From Streptomyces fumanus (GTDB lineage: Bacteria; Actinomycetota; Actinomycetes; Streptomycetales; Streptomycetaceae): a stretch of 64,000 nt of DNA. Positions within the stretch are counted from its first letter, which is position 1. The number at the start of each line of letters is the position of its first letter. The translations under genes were made by a program, and so were the position numbers. The notes beneath the pieces are model-generated. The model was not told the origin of the DNA. It ran no database searches and saw only the letters and a list, made by a program, of their open reading frames with translations. The stretch is taken from the NCBI RefSeq assembly GCF_014655295.1, contig NZ_BNBI01000005.1:62001-126000 (forward strand), written 5' to 3'. Shown in pieces: positions 1 to 9,104 of this stretch.

Positions 1-2
1 GA

Positions 3-3000
3 TGGTGGGCGGACTTCTACTACGACCTCTCGCAGGAGTTCCCCGACGGCTCGGACCTGACCGGCAAGCGGATCATTCTCACATCCGGGTCGGCGTCGCC
101 GGCACCGGCTGGCGGGGAAGGCGTCTTCTTCGACCGCGAGTCTCCGCGGGGCGGCTCCCTTCCGGCCCTGCCCGACGGGCTGTCCGGCCGTCTGCACTTC
201 GTGCACGAGGGCATCGCATGGACCGGCAAGGGCCGCAAGCGCAGAGCGCAGAGCCGCACCTGGCTCAGGACCGCCGGCCTCGTCCATGAATACGGAGCCG
301 ACCGGGTGCTCGAGGTCGTGGCCGCGGCACTGAGGGCGGACGGAGAGGGCGGAGTCGAGGACGGCGTGCGCCTGGCCTGCCTTCGCTACGCCTGCGCGGT
401 CTCCCACGCGCTGGAGACCGAGGGGCGCAGGGCTCCGCGGCTGAAGGATCTCCGGGTACCGACCCGGGGCGGCTGGCAGGAAGCGAGCCGTGCCATGTTC
501 GGGCCGGGATGGCCCGGTGAGCACTCTTCCGTCGATGACACTCTGACCCGGTTCCTGGAGCGCGTCCGGGGACTGTCGTCCGTACTCACCCAGACGGAGC
601 AGCGGCTCCTCCCGCGCCCCGAGGAGCTGTGCGGGGACACGCTCCCCGTCGAGGCCATGGGGCGCTTCCTCGAACGGCACGGCGTCGCTCACGGCCTGCG
701 TCCCCGGCACGAGGTCTTCCGCACCGAAGTGCGAGGCCAGGATCTCAACTGGCCCGCTCGTTTCTGGGTTCCGAACCGGCGGGATCTGCTGCCCCAGTGG
801 CGGACCACCGCCGAGCGCTGGCCGAACCGGCGGCGGGTCGGTTACCTCAAGGTGGCCTACCACTCACGCGCCCGTTCCGCGGACGTGCTGCCCGGACAGG
901 ACGACTACGCCGCCTTCCGTGAGGAGGACCGCAGACTCTACGCGGAACTCATCGTGCACGGCCTCGCTTTCTCCTGGCCGGACTCCGCGCTGGAGATGCA
1001 TTTCGTACGCCACACCGACTCCGCGGGTACCCCCTGGCCCACTCCGCTGGCCGCCTTCCTCGCTCACGCGCCGTGGATCCCGCAGACCACCGTCCCAGGC
1101 GCCCCCGCTGAGGGGATCGTGTTCGCCACGGCGGGCCGGGCCTGGTGGTGGCAGGGCACGCAGTCCCCGCCGCCGTTCCTCAGCGTGGTGCCCGCGACCT
1201 TGCGCAGCAGGCGGTCCGCCAAGCTCGTGGCACGCCTCGGCCTGCTCGGCATCCGCTCCTGGGACGACCCCGGCACCGCGCTCGACCGGCTCAGCCATCT
1301 GCCCGAGCTGGTGCAGGCCGGCCCGTACCTGCGCGAAGGCAGGCACGCGCACGAGATCGGGCAAGAGTACGAGAAGGCGTGGGCCCAGCTGCTGCCCGCG
1401 GACGGCGGCACACGCACCGCCGACGGCGGGCCCGCCACGCCACCGCACCGGCTGCTGGTCCACCGGGCCGGTGCCCTCGAACCCCTGGACCCGGCGGAGA
1501 CGGACGAGATGGTCTTCGTCCCGGACCCGGACGGCGCACAGAACCGGGCCCTCCTGGACCGCGTCCCGGTACCTGTGATCCCGATCAGGGACAGGGCGCT
1601 GGGCGCCCGGGTCCACGCCTTCCTCGACCAGGGGACGACGTTCGACGTCCAACGGTGCGGCGACGCCACACACGACATCCAGGTCGACGGGCTGCCCGTC
1701 CGTGAGGCGATGCGCCTGCCGCTGACTCAGTACACGGGCCCCTGGCTGCTCACTCTGGTCGCGGCCCTGGTGGAGTTCGACGAGGAGCGCGCGTCCCGGA
1801 CGGAGCCCGTGACCGTGGCCGAGTCGACCAGCCTGCTGCGCCGCAGCGAGGTGACCGTGGCCGACGAGGCCGTCGTCTGGATCGCCGGACACCGTCTCAC
1901 CGAGAACGGCACGGACCGCGCCCTGCTCCACCCGCACCCCGACCGGCCCTGTGTCGTCGTCGTGCACAACGGGCCGCGCACCGGCTGGCGGGTGCTCCGT
2001 ACCGCCGCCCCCGCCATGGCCGCTCTCATCCGTGCGCCCTACCTCGCGGACATCCTGTGGAAGGCCGTGACCCGGCTGGAGGAGCGGGGCCTGAAGACGG
2101 ACGACGTGTCCGAGGAGGATCTCGCGGACGTCCTGGAACTGCGGCAGCACCAGCTGCGCGCCGTCCTCGCCGAGCGGGCCTCGCAGCGCTCCGGCAGCGC
2201 GCGGCTCGTGCCCCTCCTCGCCTGCCTCGACCTCGACCTCGCGGAGGAACTCCAACAGCGCGTCGAGGAACTGCCCGACCGCGCCGCCCTCCTGGCCTGG
2301 CTCACCGCCCGCACCGGCGCACCGGACGCGGAACGCCTCATGCGGCTCCTCGACGACGACGATCCGGAACGGCAGCTGAGGGCCCTGTCCGTAACCCTGG
2401 CCGAGGCCAACCGCGCCTGGCGCGCACTGGGCCTGCCGCAGATCGACAACACCGACCGGCACGAACGGCAGTTCGCGACCTGGCTCCAGCGAAACCGTCC
2501 CGCACTCGCCGAGCGGATCAGGGACGCCCACGCCGACGTCCACCGCTCCGGCCGGTCCCTGGCCGCCTACGTGCGCCTGCGCGGCCTGCCCACACTCGCG
2601 CCGGACCCGACCTGGCACACGACACTCTGGGACCTCACCGACCAGCTCCTCCAAGCTCACGCGGACGCCTGGCTGACCCGATCGCTCCCCGCACAACCGC
2701 CGACGTCCCGCGCGCTGCGGCCGCTCACCGAGGTCCGCGAGGCATCTACCACCGCTGTCCACCAGCACCTGCCGCGTCTACGGCAGCTGATCCAGGAATG
2801 GCAGCGTCTGCACCCGATGAGCCACACCCTGGTGCCGCCGCCCCCGCAGGAGGTGCTGCGAGCGCTGGACGACCAAGGGCTGCTGGACTTCGAGGTCCTA
2901 TCCACGAAGGCGTTGATCACCTGGCTCAGTCACCACGGCCACTGGCCGACGGACATGCCCCTGTCGGACCGGCGCGCCCAACTCGGGCTGTCCCCGACGC

Positions 3001-3710
3001 GCTCGTCGGCGCCTGCCGGGAACAGCGGCACGGCCGCGGGCACAGGCCAGTCCGGAGCACCCGTGCCTGGCCCCCAAGTGGCCCTGAACGGCAGGCTCGT
3101 CCCGGCGGGCCCCGACGACCTGGCCGCACTGGCCCGTGAGGTGGCCGCGGACCTGACACCGGAACAACGCGCCACTTCGGCCACGACCGTGACCACGCTC
3201 GCTCCCCGCATTCCCCGGCCGCACACCCCGTCACAGCCGGGAACGGGATCGCAGGGCGGTTCCTACCAGGCCGTGGGCAACGACCAAGACCGCACCGTGC
3301 CCGTGGGCGTAGCGGGGGAGGCGGCGGTGGCCGCCTGGCTGCATGAGCAGTTCGGCGTCGAACCACAGGACTCATGGAAGTCCAGCCTGCGTGTGCACGG
3401 ACTCGCCGGGGCACAGCCGGGGGACGACCGGCTCGGCTACGACTTCCTCATCCACGACGGCGACGCGACCTACCTCTACGAGGTCAAGGCGTCCACGGGC
3501 AATAGCGGAGAGATCATCCTGGGCGAGTCGGAGGTACGACGCGCTTCCCGGCTGAGCCGGGGCGAGACGTACTTCATCGTGTACGTCTCCCATGTCTTCG
3601 ACCGCGACCGTCGCGCCATCACCGTCCTGCCCAACCCATTCGGCGCTCCGGACCTCGCAGGCTACGAACTGGTTAGCACCCAGCTGAGGCTCCGCTTCAA
3701 CCTTGGCTGA
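3..3710 (+). CDS. Large DUF3883 protein, 5' end outside window
   Basis: The frame is open from the first full codon (position 3), so this is the C-terminal 1,235 residues of a larger protein; the GTG at 201 is only an internal codon. The last ~135 residues match the DUF3883 pattern: a GEAAVAAWL helix, GYDFLIHDGD, then YLYEVKAS and a following Glu, an arrangement like the D...ExK of PD-(D/E)XK folds. The preceding ~900 residues are Leu/Arg-rich and helical without a motif I recognise. In actinomycetes long DUF3883 proteins often carry a sacsin-like or other ATP-binding N-terminus; that part is not visible here. It converges on the TerY-P operon and lies in a defence-rich block, so a defence role is inferred, not shown. 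Confidence 0.8.
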   Translation, partial: WWADFYYDLSQEFPDGSDLTGKRIILTSGSASPAPAGGEGVFFDRESPRGGSLPALPDGLSGRLHFVHEGIAWTGKGRKRRAQSRTWLRTAGLVHEYGADRVLEVVAAALRADGEGGVEDGVRLACLRYACAVSHALETEGRRAPRLKDLRVPTRGGWQEASRAMFGPGWPGEHSSVDDTLTRFLERVRGLSSVLTQTEQRLLPRPEELCGDTLPVEAMGRFLERHGVAHGLRPRHEVFRTEVRGQDLNWPARFWVPNRRDLLPQWRTTAERWPNRRRVGYLKVAYHSRARSADVLPGQDDYAAFREEDRRLYAELIVHGLAFSWPDSALEMHFVRHTDSAGTPWPTPLAAFLAHAPWIPQTTVPGAPAEGIVFATAGRAWWWQGTQSPPPFLSVVPATLRSRRSAKLVARLGLLGIRSWDDPGTALDRLSHLPELVQAGPYLREGRHAHEIGQEYEKAWAQLLPADGGTRTADGGPATPPHRLLVHRAGALEPLDPAETDEMVFVPDPDGAQNRALLDRVPVPVIPIRDRALGARVHAFLDQGTTFDVQRCGDATHDIQVDGLPVREAMRLPLTQYTGPWLLTLVAALVEFDEERASRTEPVTVAESTSLLRRSEVTVADEAVVWIAGHRLTENGTDRALLHPHPDRPCVVVVHNGPRTGWRVLRTAAPAMAALIRAPYLADILWKAVTRLEERGLKTDDVSEEDLADVLELRQHQLRAVLAERASQRSGSARLVPLLACLDLDLAEELQQRVEELPDRAALLAWLTARTGAPDAERLMRLLDDDDPERQLRALSVTLAEANRAWRALGLPQIDNTDRHERQFATWLQRNRPALAERIRDAHADVHRSGRSLAAYVRLRGLPTLAPDPTWHTTLWDLTDQLLQAHADAWLTRSLPAQPPTSRALRPLTEVREASTTAVHQHLPRLRQLIQEWQRLHPMSHTLVPPPPQEVLRALDDQGLLDFEVLSTKALITWLSHHGHWPTDMPLSDRRAQLGLSPTRSSAPAGNSGTAAGTGQSGAPVPGPQVALNGRLVPAGPDDLAALAREVAADLTPEQRATSATTVTTLAPRIPRPHTPSQPGTGSQGGSYQAVGNDQDRTVPVGVAGEAAVAAWLHEQFGVEPQDSWKSSLRVHGLAGAQPGDDRLGYDFLIHDGDATYLYEVKASTGNSGEIILGESEVRRASRLSRGETYFIVYVSHVFDRDRRAITVLPNPFGAPDLAGYELVSTQLRLRFNLG

Positions 3711-3929
3711 ATCAATAAGTTCGGGCCCGGCTGGCTGTGAGACGTCGGTCTTGTTGACGAGCTTGGCAAGCATGGGTTGGACACTGAGTGGGCACGGCCG
3801 AGCCGAGCTGAAATGCAAACTGCCCAGCCGTTGGGGCTCCTGATTACCTGGTGCCGCCATCTACCTTGCCCGCGTGCACCCGACTCTCGCCCAGCCCTGC
3901 CCACGCTGCATACTCGCCTCGGGCGTGGT

Positions 3930-6179
3930 TCAGTGGCCCGTCAACAGGAATGTGACGTATTTCCGGACACCGAGGTCGCGGCGGGTCTCCGTCCGTGCGG
4001 TGCTGAGTTCGCCCTTCACTCTCGCTCGTTCCGCCTCGGCGCCGCTCAGCTGCTTCTGGCGTTGCAACAGGTCAGCACGCTTGCGCTGGGTCTCCATAGC
4101 GCGCTGCTGGCGGTCGGCCGTGAGCCGCTGCCGTTCGTCGGTGATCTGCTTTTGGAGGACGTCCCGGTCCTGCTGGGCCTTGCTCTCCGCCTGCTTTACC
4201 TCCCGGTCGTACTGCGCCCGCAGCGTGGCGATCTCTGCGCGGATCCTCGTGAGGGCAGGCCCAGGCACCTTGGCGGGTGCGGAGGCCCTGGCCCGTTGCT
4301 CCAGGGACCGGCGCCATGCGTCGAGGGCGCTGGCCCGAGCTTCGCCCACGCCGGACACGCGTACGTGGTGGCCGCCTGGGCGGACGAAGTAGGCGACACG
4401 GCTCCCGGAACCCTGGTTTTGGGAGTAGGACACTCCCGTGAAGTCGGCCGCGGTGCGGATACCAGCCTGCACCAGAGCCCCGACTGTTTTGGCGCCCATG
4501 TTCGGCAGTGACCGCGCTTCCTGAATCGAGGTGGCGCGCAGCTTCGCCTCGACGTGCTGGCGCACCGCCGGTTCCAGCGCGGCGGCAATCATGCTCTGCT
4601 CTCTGGCGGGCAGCTCTACCTTGCGCTTGCGGGACTGGTCGGTGCGGCGGTTGAGCTCCATGGTGATGCGGGCCAGTCCGTCGCGCAGGTCGGTCTGGAG
4701 GGTCTGGATGCGCTTGTCAGTGGCCGCGCCGTCCTTGGCAGTGGCGGCGTCCAGCTTCTGGATCTCATGCTCCAGCCGCCGGTGGGCGCCCGCCGGATCC
4801 TTGAGTTCGCGGGCCCGGCGACGTAGTCCCCGGACCCGTTGGCGGGCGGCTCGATACTCCGGCCTGAGCCGCCGGCCTACGCCGATCAGGGCGGCCGAGG
4901 CGAGTAGGGCGGCCCCCTGCGCGGCGGGCAGGTAGCCCGCCGGCTGTCCGACGGTGACCGTGAGCACGCCGGGGGCGGCGGTGCTCAGTACGGCGGTGGC
5001 CGCCGCCGCCAGGTCGCGAGGGCGGCGCCCGGTGAAGCCCGCGGAGGCGGGGGTCGGCGCGCTAGTCGGCACCGCTCTGGCGGGGGCGGACGCCACGCGA
5101 TCCACCAGCCAGGCTGGGATGCACCCGGAAGGTGCATTTGCCGGGGCGGCGGCACTCGTCGAACCGCTGGTCGCCGTCGGAGCCGCGGCGCCGCCCTTTC
5201 GCTTGCGGGGTGGGGCGGGGAGCGCGAGCGCGTCGGCGGTCAGGCGGGGCAGCGTAGAGCAGGGTTGCCCGAGGAAGCCCCGGACGCGGTCCGCCTCCGC
5301 GCGGAGCCGTTGGTCGGAGTGGCCGAGGAGCAGGGGCCAGGCCAGGGAGGTCGCCGGGTCCGTGAAGTCGGACTCGGAAAGGATCAGGTACTCGCCCTGG
5401 GTGTCGTGGAGTTGGGTCCACAGGCCGGGGTCGGTGGCGACGGCGAGCAGGGAGAGGTGGATGAGCCAGGCCGAGAAGCGGTCCATGGCGGGCCCGAAGT
5501 CGGTAGCGCCGCGCTGTGGCGACTGGTAGTTGCGGTGGCCGTTCTCCGTCGCCGGTTCGCCCTTGAGAGCGGGGACGTACATGCCGTCGTAGTCGACGAG
5601 CCGGAGGGTGTTGTCGTCCGCCACGAGGATGTTGCCGTGCTGCAGGTCGCCGTGGGCGATGCTGTGGTCCTCCAGGTCGCCCGCCAGCGCGAGGAAGCGG
5701 TCGGCGAGGGCGTGGACGGCAGCCGAGTCGTGGCGGTGGCGGTCGATCCACGAGATGAGGTCGGTGCCCTGCACCCACGCCATCCGCACCACCGGGAACC
5801 AGTCGCCGAGAGCCAGCACGCCCTGCTCCAGGAACTCGAAGCGCACAGACCACGGCTGGGAGAGGCCACCGGTGTCGAGGGCGCGCAGGGCAGCGCTGAT
5901 CGCGGTGTAACGGACGCCGATGGCGGAGGTGTCCCGAGTGAAGCACTTGAGCGCGTATCGCTGTCCGTCCCGCGCGGTGACGGAGAAGACGCTGGCGAAG
6001 TTGCCAGAGATCGCCTTGGGTCCGAGGACGGGGCTCTGCTGGACGGTTCCGTGCCGGAGATCGGGATCGCGGAAGCAGAGTTCGGGGTGCTGCAGGGCCT
6101 CCGCGTAGTTCGCGCCCGTGGGGAACTTCCGGACCGCACCGGTTCCGGTGGCGGGGCGACCGCCGCGGGACACAGCCAT
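3930..6179 (-). CDS. Atypical protein kinase with helix-hairpin-helix (TerY-P kinase component)
   Basis: 749 residues from an ATG that overlaps the phosphatase stop (TGATG); upstream in-frame codons to 6263 lie inside the phosphatase gene. The kinase domain covers about residues 45-300: Lys78 in YALKCF, catalytic loop HGDLQHGN at 176-183 (HRD changed to HGD), metal loop VDYDG at 196-199 in place of DFG. A Pro/Ala-rich linker follows, then a hydrophobic stretch ~395-435, coiled coil ~440-545, a helix-hairpin-helix at ~555-585 (NMGAKTVGALVQAGI) with a second glycine-rich turn near 610, and a final coiled coil to ~730. Third gene of the VWA-PP2C-kinase operon. The HhH suggests DNA or nucleic-acid contact; the phosphorylation target is unknown. 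Confidence 0.85.
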   Translation of the reverse strand: MAVSRGGRPATGTGAVRKFPTGANYAEALQHPELCFRDPDLRHGTVQQSPVLGPKAISGNFASVFSVTARDGQRYALKCFTRDTSAIGVRYTAISAALRALDTGGLSQPWSVRFEFLEQGVLALGDWFPVVRMAWVQGTDLISWIDRHRHDSAAVHALADRFLALAGDLEDHSIAHGDLQHGNILVADDNTLRLVDYDGMYVPALKGEPATENGHRNYQSPQRGATDFGPAMDRFSAWLIHLSLLAVATDPGLWTQLHDTQGEYLILSESDFTDPATSLAWPLLLGHSDQRLRAEADRVRGFLGQPCSTLPRLTADALALPAPPRKRKGGAAAPTATSGSTSAAAPANAPSGCIPAWLVDRVASAPARAVPTSAPTPASAGFTGRRPRDLAAAATAVLSTAAPGVLTVTVGQPAGYLPAAQGAALLASAALIGVGRRLRPEYRAARQRVRGLRRRARELKDPAGAHRRLEHEIQKLDAATAKDGAATDKRIQTLQTDLRDGLARITMELNRRTDQSRKRKVELPAREQSMIAAALEPAVRQHVEAKLRATSIQEARSLPNMGAKTVGALVQAGIRTAADFTGVSYSQNQGSGSRVAYFVRPGGHHVRVSGVGEARASALDAWRRSLEQRARASAPAKVPGPALTRIRAEIATLRAQYDREVKQAESKAQQDRDVLQKQITDERQRLTADRQQRAMETQRKRADLLQRQKQLSGAEAERARVKGELSTARTETRRDLGVRKYVTFLLTGH

Positions 6180-7033
6180 CACGCCTCCGTTCTCACCCGG
6201 ATCCGGATCAGGGTCACGTCGTCGTTGCGCATGAGCCCGCGCGCCCGCTGGTCCTCCACCCACTCCGCGAAGGGCTCATCGCCCACCTCGGCAAGCGTGG
6301 CCAGCACGGTGCCGGACGCCCGGTGCCCGTGGTGCGGGGACAGCAGCCAGGCGGCCAGCGCGTCGCTGGCCAGCAGCACCTCGTCGCCCGGCGCCAGGGT
6401 GCCGTGGGCGAGCCGCAAACGCTCGGCCACCAGGGCCGTGTCGTGGTTACGGCTGCCGAGGAGCTGGGGAGTGATGCCGAAGCCGTCGACCTCCTCGACG
6501 GGGAAGGCCCGCCGGACGACACCGTCCCGCAGGTGGAACAGGCAGCTGTCGCCCAGGGCGAAGGCGTGCCAGGACCAGTCGGCCCTACCGTCGCCGGACA
6601 CGGTGGCTCGGACCTCCGCCCCCAGGACGGTCGCGAACGCGCCTTTCTCCAGGCCGGGTTGCTCGTACCAGGCGATGGGCCGGCCACGGGCGTCGCGCTC
6701 CGCCCGGTACCACTCGAGGTACGCCTCCCAGCGAGGCGCGGACCGCTCCATGAGGTCGACGACGAACGTGTCCACGTCGTCCCACCAGTCACGGCCGAGG
6801 GACATCGACTCGACGGCGTCCGCGACGAGACGCTCCGCCCAGGCGCCCGCGAGCAGGCTCTCCGAGGCGCCGTCGGACACCGCCGCGTACAGCGGGAGGA
6901 CGGTACGGCCCTGGTCGTCGGACCGTGCGTCCCCGACCCAGGACCGCCCGGCGTCCTCGCACTCCTTGAGGGTGTTGCCCGCCTTGGGCACCCGCAGCAG
7001 CTGGCATTCCGACAGCGCCGAAACGTCCTCCAT
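6179..7033 (-). CDS. PP2C-family Ser/Thr phosphatase (TerY-P phosphatase component)
   Basis: 284 residues, ATG two bases after the VWA stop. PP2C metal-binding motifs are visible: DARSDDQGR and AAVSDGASES near the N-terminus, FALGDSCLF in the middle, LLASDALAAWLL (usually SDG) and NDDVTLI at the end. Expected to be a cytoplasmic Mn/Mg-dependent phosphatase that reverses the partner kinase. Its stop overlaps the kinase start by one base, so the two are probably translationally coupled and made in fixed ratio. Family assignment is firm; the substrate is inferred from context only. Confidence 0.88.
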   Translation of the reverse strand: MEDVSALSECQLLRVPKAGNTLKECEDAGRSWVGDARSDDQGRTVLPLYAAVSDGASESLLAGAWAERLVADAVESMSLGRDWWDDVDTFVVDLMERSAPRWEAYLEWYRAERDARGRPIAWYEQPGLEKGAFATVLGAEVRATVSGDGRADWSWHAFALGDSCLFHLRDGVVRRAFPVEEVDGFGITPQLLGSRNHDTALVAERLRLAHGTLAPGDEVLLASDALAAWLLSPHHGHRASGTVLATLAEVGDEPFAEWVEDQRARGLMRNDDVTLIRIRVRTEA

Positions 7034-7035
7034 GG

Positions 7036-7878
7036 TCAGCGCAGCTCGGTGGCGCGGGTGCCGATGTCGAGGAACTCCACGATGGAGGTGATGTCCGCGT
7101 TGTAGACGAAGCCCCGGGTGGTCTCGCTGACCCGGTGCCCCTGCGAGGCCGCGTAGGAGCGCATGTGGCTGGGCAGCACGCTGGACATCAGGAACAGCAG
7201 CCGGGCGTACGTGTCCGGCAGCCCCTCCTCGCTGTCCGGGAAGGTGACCGGTGTGCCGCCGCTGCCGGACACGTGGAGGTTGAACAGGAGGACCGCGCCA
7301 TCCGCGGTGGCGTACGAGGCCAGCGCGATGGCGGCGCTGGTGGGGTCGCCATCGGTGGACTCGCCGTCGGTGAGGTTGAGTACGATCGGCGGGAAGCCGC
7401 TCGGGTGGGCCTCGACCCAGTTCGCGACGAGGCTGTCAGCGTAGCCGAGGGCGCGTGTCATGGGCGTGCCGCCGTTGGTCACCGGGTCCATCCAGACCGG
7501 GAACTGCACGGAGGTCTCGACCAGGCCACCGGCGCCATCGGGCACCTTCTTGGTACGGCTCTCCACCCGCGCGGGGTTGTTGGCGACTTCGCTCAGCGGA
7601 ACGAGGTCGCGCCCGGCCAGCGCCCCCTGGAACGCGGAGCCCACGTGATTGTGTCCGTACCCGATCACGGCCACGTGGAAGTAGTCCCGTACGCCTTCCT
7701 CTTTGGCACACTTGACGGACAGTTCGGTCAGCAGCCGGTTAATCGCGTCGGAGACGACCTCGGCCCTCTGCTGCGCGACCTCACCGGCGCCCATGGGATC
7801 GCTCATGGAGGCGGACTGGTCCACGAGGAAGATGAAGCACCCCGGATTGGTTCGGCTGATCTCTGCGGTGTACGGCAC
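7036..7878 (-). CDS. von Willebrand factor A protein, TerY-like (TerY-P triad)
   Basis: The chosen GTG at 7878 has a strong AAGGGGGG ribosome binding site four bases upstream and starts just before the VWA fold; an upstream ATG at 8037 would add 53 residues with no VWA character. 281 residues. The MIDAS is intact: DQSASMS at residues 20-26, Thr in GGTPMTRAL, Asp in NLTDGESTDGD. TerY-type VWA proteins bind metal and act as protein-interaction hubs. First gene of the operon VWA-PP2C-kinase, the TerY-P arrangement described in tellurite-stress gene comparisons and later tested as anti-phage. No signal peptide, so cytoplasmic. Confidence 0.87.
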   Translation of the reverse strand: MPYTAEISRTNPGCFIFLVDQSASMSDPMGAGEVAQQRAEVVSDAINRLLTELSVKCAKEEGVRDYFHVAVIGYGHNHVGSAFQGALAGRDLVPLSEVANNPARVESRTKKVPDGAGGLVETSVQFPVWMDPVTNGGTPMTRALGYADSLVANWVEAHPSGFPPIVLNLTDGESTDGDPTSAAIALASYATADGAVLLFNLHVSGSGGTPVTFPDSEEGLPDTYARLLFLMSSVLPSHMRSYAASQGHRVSETTRGFVYNADITSIVEFLDIGTRATELR

Positions 7879-8161
7879 TGCGCCCCCCTTGCTGTGAAGG
7901 GGATCACCATATCGAATGACCAGTGCTTTCACACTGCCTTCACAGTCTTGGTGCCGAAGGTGATCGACACTCACATGCCGTTCCAACCGGCCGTCGGCTG
8001 AGCCCCCGACGGTCTGCTCGACGACGTTTGGATCCACGTGCTGCTCGGAGTCGTGAAGGAGGTTTTCGATGTCTCCGGAATCGAGGCTAGTGCCTTCACC
8101 CAGGGCAGATTCCCATCAGGGCAGATTCCCGTGATCAATGACATGCGAGGCAGTACGCTGG

Positions 8162-8869
8162 TTACGTCTCGTGTGGCCACTGGGGCTGCGCGGCGCTCGG
8201 AGTGATGAACACCGCAAGGCAGCGGAACTCGCCACTTAAACCCTCCAGTTGGGTGTACTGACGCCAGGCGAGCGTGTAGGCGCCGCGCAGCACTCGGGTG
8301 TTGTCCGGGAAGGAACCGCCGGCCCACAGCAAGGTGCCGCTCAGTTCGCGCCCGTGGTGGATGCGGAACTCCTCGTCCCTGGTGGGCATCCTGCGTTGCC
8401 TGGGGCGCCACAGGGCCGCCTCGTTTGTGATGAGCAGGGCCAGCCCGTTCTGGTCCTCGCGGTCGCAGAAGCGTTCCAGCCTTGCTACGTCCCGCAGGAA
8501 GTCCCTACGTGCGACGTCCGGGGCGTTGTGTCCGCGCAAGGCGTAGTCCTCGGGAGGCGTCCCTGCAGTACCCGACCATTGTCGGGTCACGTACTTGAAC
8601 TCGATTGCCGTACGGCTCGCCGGCCCCAGGCACAGTAGGTCCAGGTACTCCGAGGCGTTGCTTCCGCGCACCGGGATCTCGAGACGGCACCTGACATCCG
8701 GTGCGACCTCGCCTACAGCGAGGGCGAAACTGTGCTGGAGATCGGCCTCGGAGTGGAACACCGGCCGCCGTGCGCGTAGACACTCCAGGACTTCGTCCAG
8801 CGCGGCGCTACCCGCGATCGTCTCCAGCGTGGCGGGCGGGGGCGGGGGTGTTGGCATCGGCGTGGCCAT
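8162..8869 (-). CDS. PD-(D/E)XK-like hypothetical protein
   Basis: 235 residues from the ATG before a Pro run (MATPMPTPPP); an upstream frame to 8986 is open but less gene-like. The N-terminal half has a nuclease-like series: EADLQHSFA, RLEIPVRG, EYLDLLCLG, then AIEFKYVTRQ, matching E...Q...(Y)xD...(I)ExK of many PD-(D/E)XK proteins with Asp in YLDLL and Glu/Lys in EFKY. The C-terminal half has SGTLLWAGG and a second beta-rich region. It stands alone between the TerY-P operon and the zinc-module gene, all on the minus strand. A restriction or RNA/DNA processing role is plausible; I do not recognise a named family. Confidence 0.65.
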   Translation of the reverse strand: MATPMPTPPPPPATLETIAGSAALDEVLECLRARRPVFHSEADLQHSFALAVGEVAPDVRCRLEIPVRGSNASEYLDLLCLGPASRTAIEFKYVTRQWSGTAGTPPEDYALRGHNAPDVARRDFLRDVARLERFCDREDQNGLALLITNEAALWRPRQRRMPTRDEEFRIHHGRELSGTLLWAGGSFPDNTRVLRGAYTLAWRQYTQLEGLSGEFRCLAVFITPSAAQPQWPHET

Positions 8870-9104
8870 GACGCCATTGAAGACTGTGCGGCTTGCCCAT
8901 GTCAGCTGACGTTGACTACCGTCGACAGGACGTCGGCCACATCGCTGGACGCCGAGGCGCTCATGATCCGCCCAACGCATCTTCAAAGAAGCCGATACCG
9001 AGGATGCCGTCGGGCGGCAGCGATCTCCTAAAGAAGGTTGGTACGACGGAACCCGGGCTTGTTCGGCTACTGGGTGCAGCGGCGGGGTGCATCATGACCG
9101 ACGG

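Noticed and set aside
864..2768. 634-codon minus-strand frame
   Set aside because: Antisense to the DUF3883 gene; low-complexity Gly/Arg/Val composition typical of GC-rich shadow frames, no motifs.
5265..7091. 608-codon plus-strand frame
   Set aside because: Antisense to the kinase and phosphatase, which have clear motifs; no family features.
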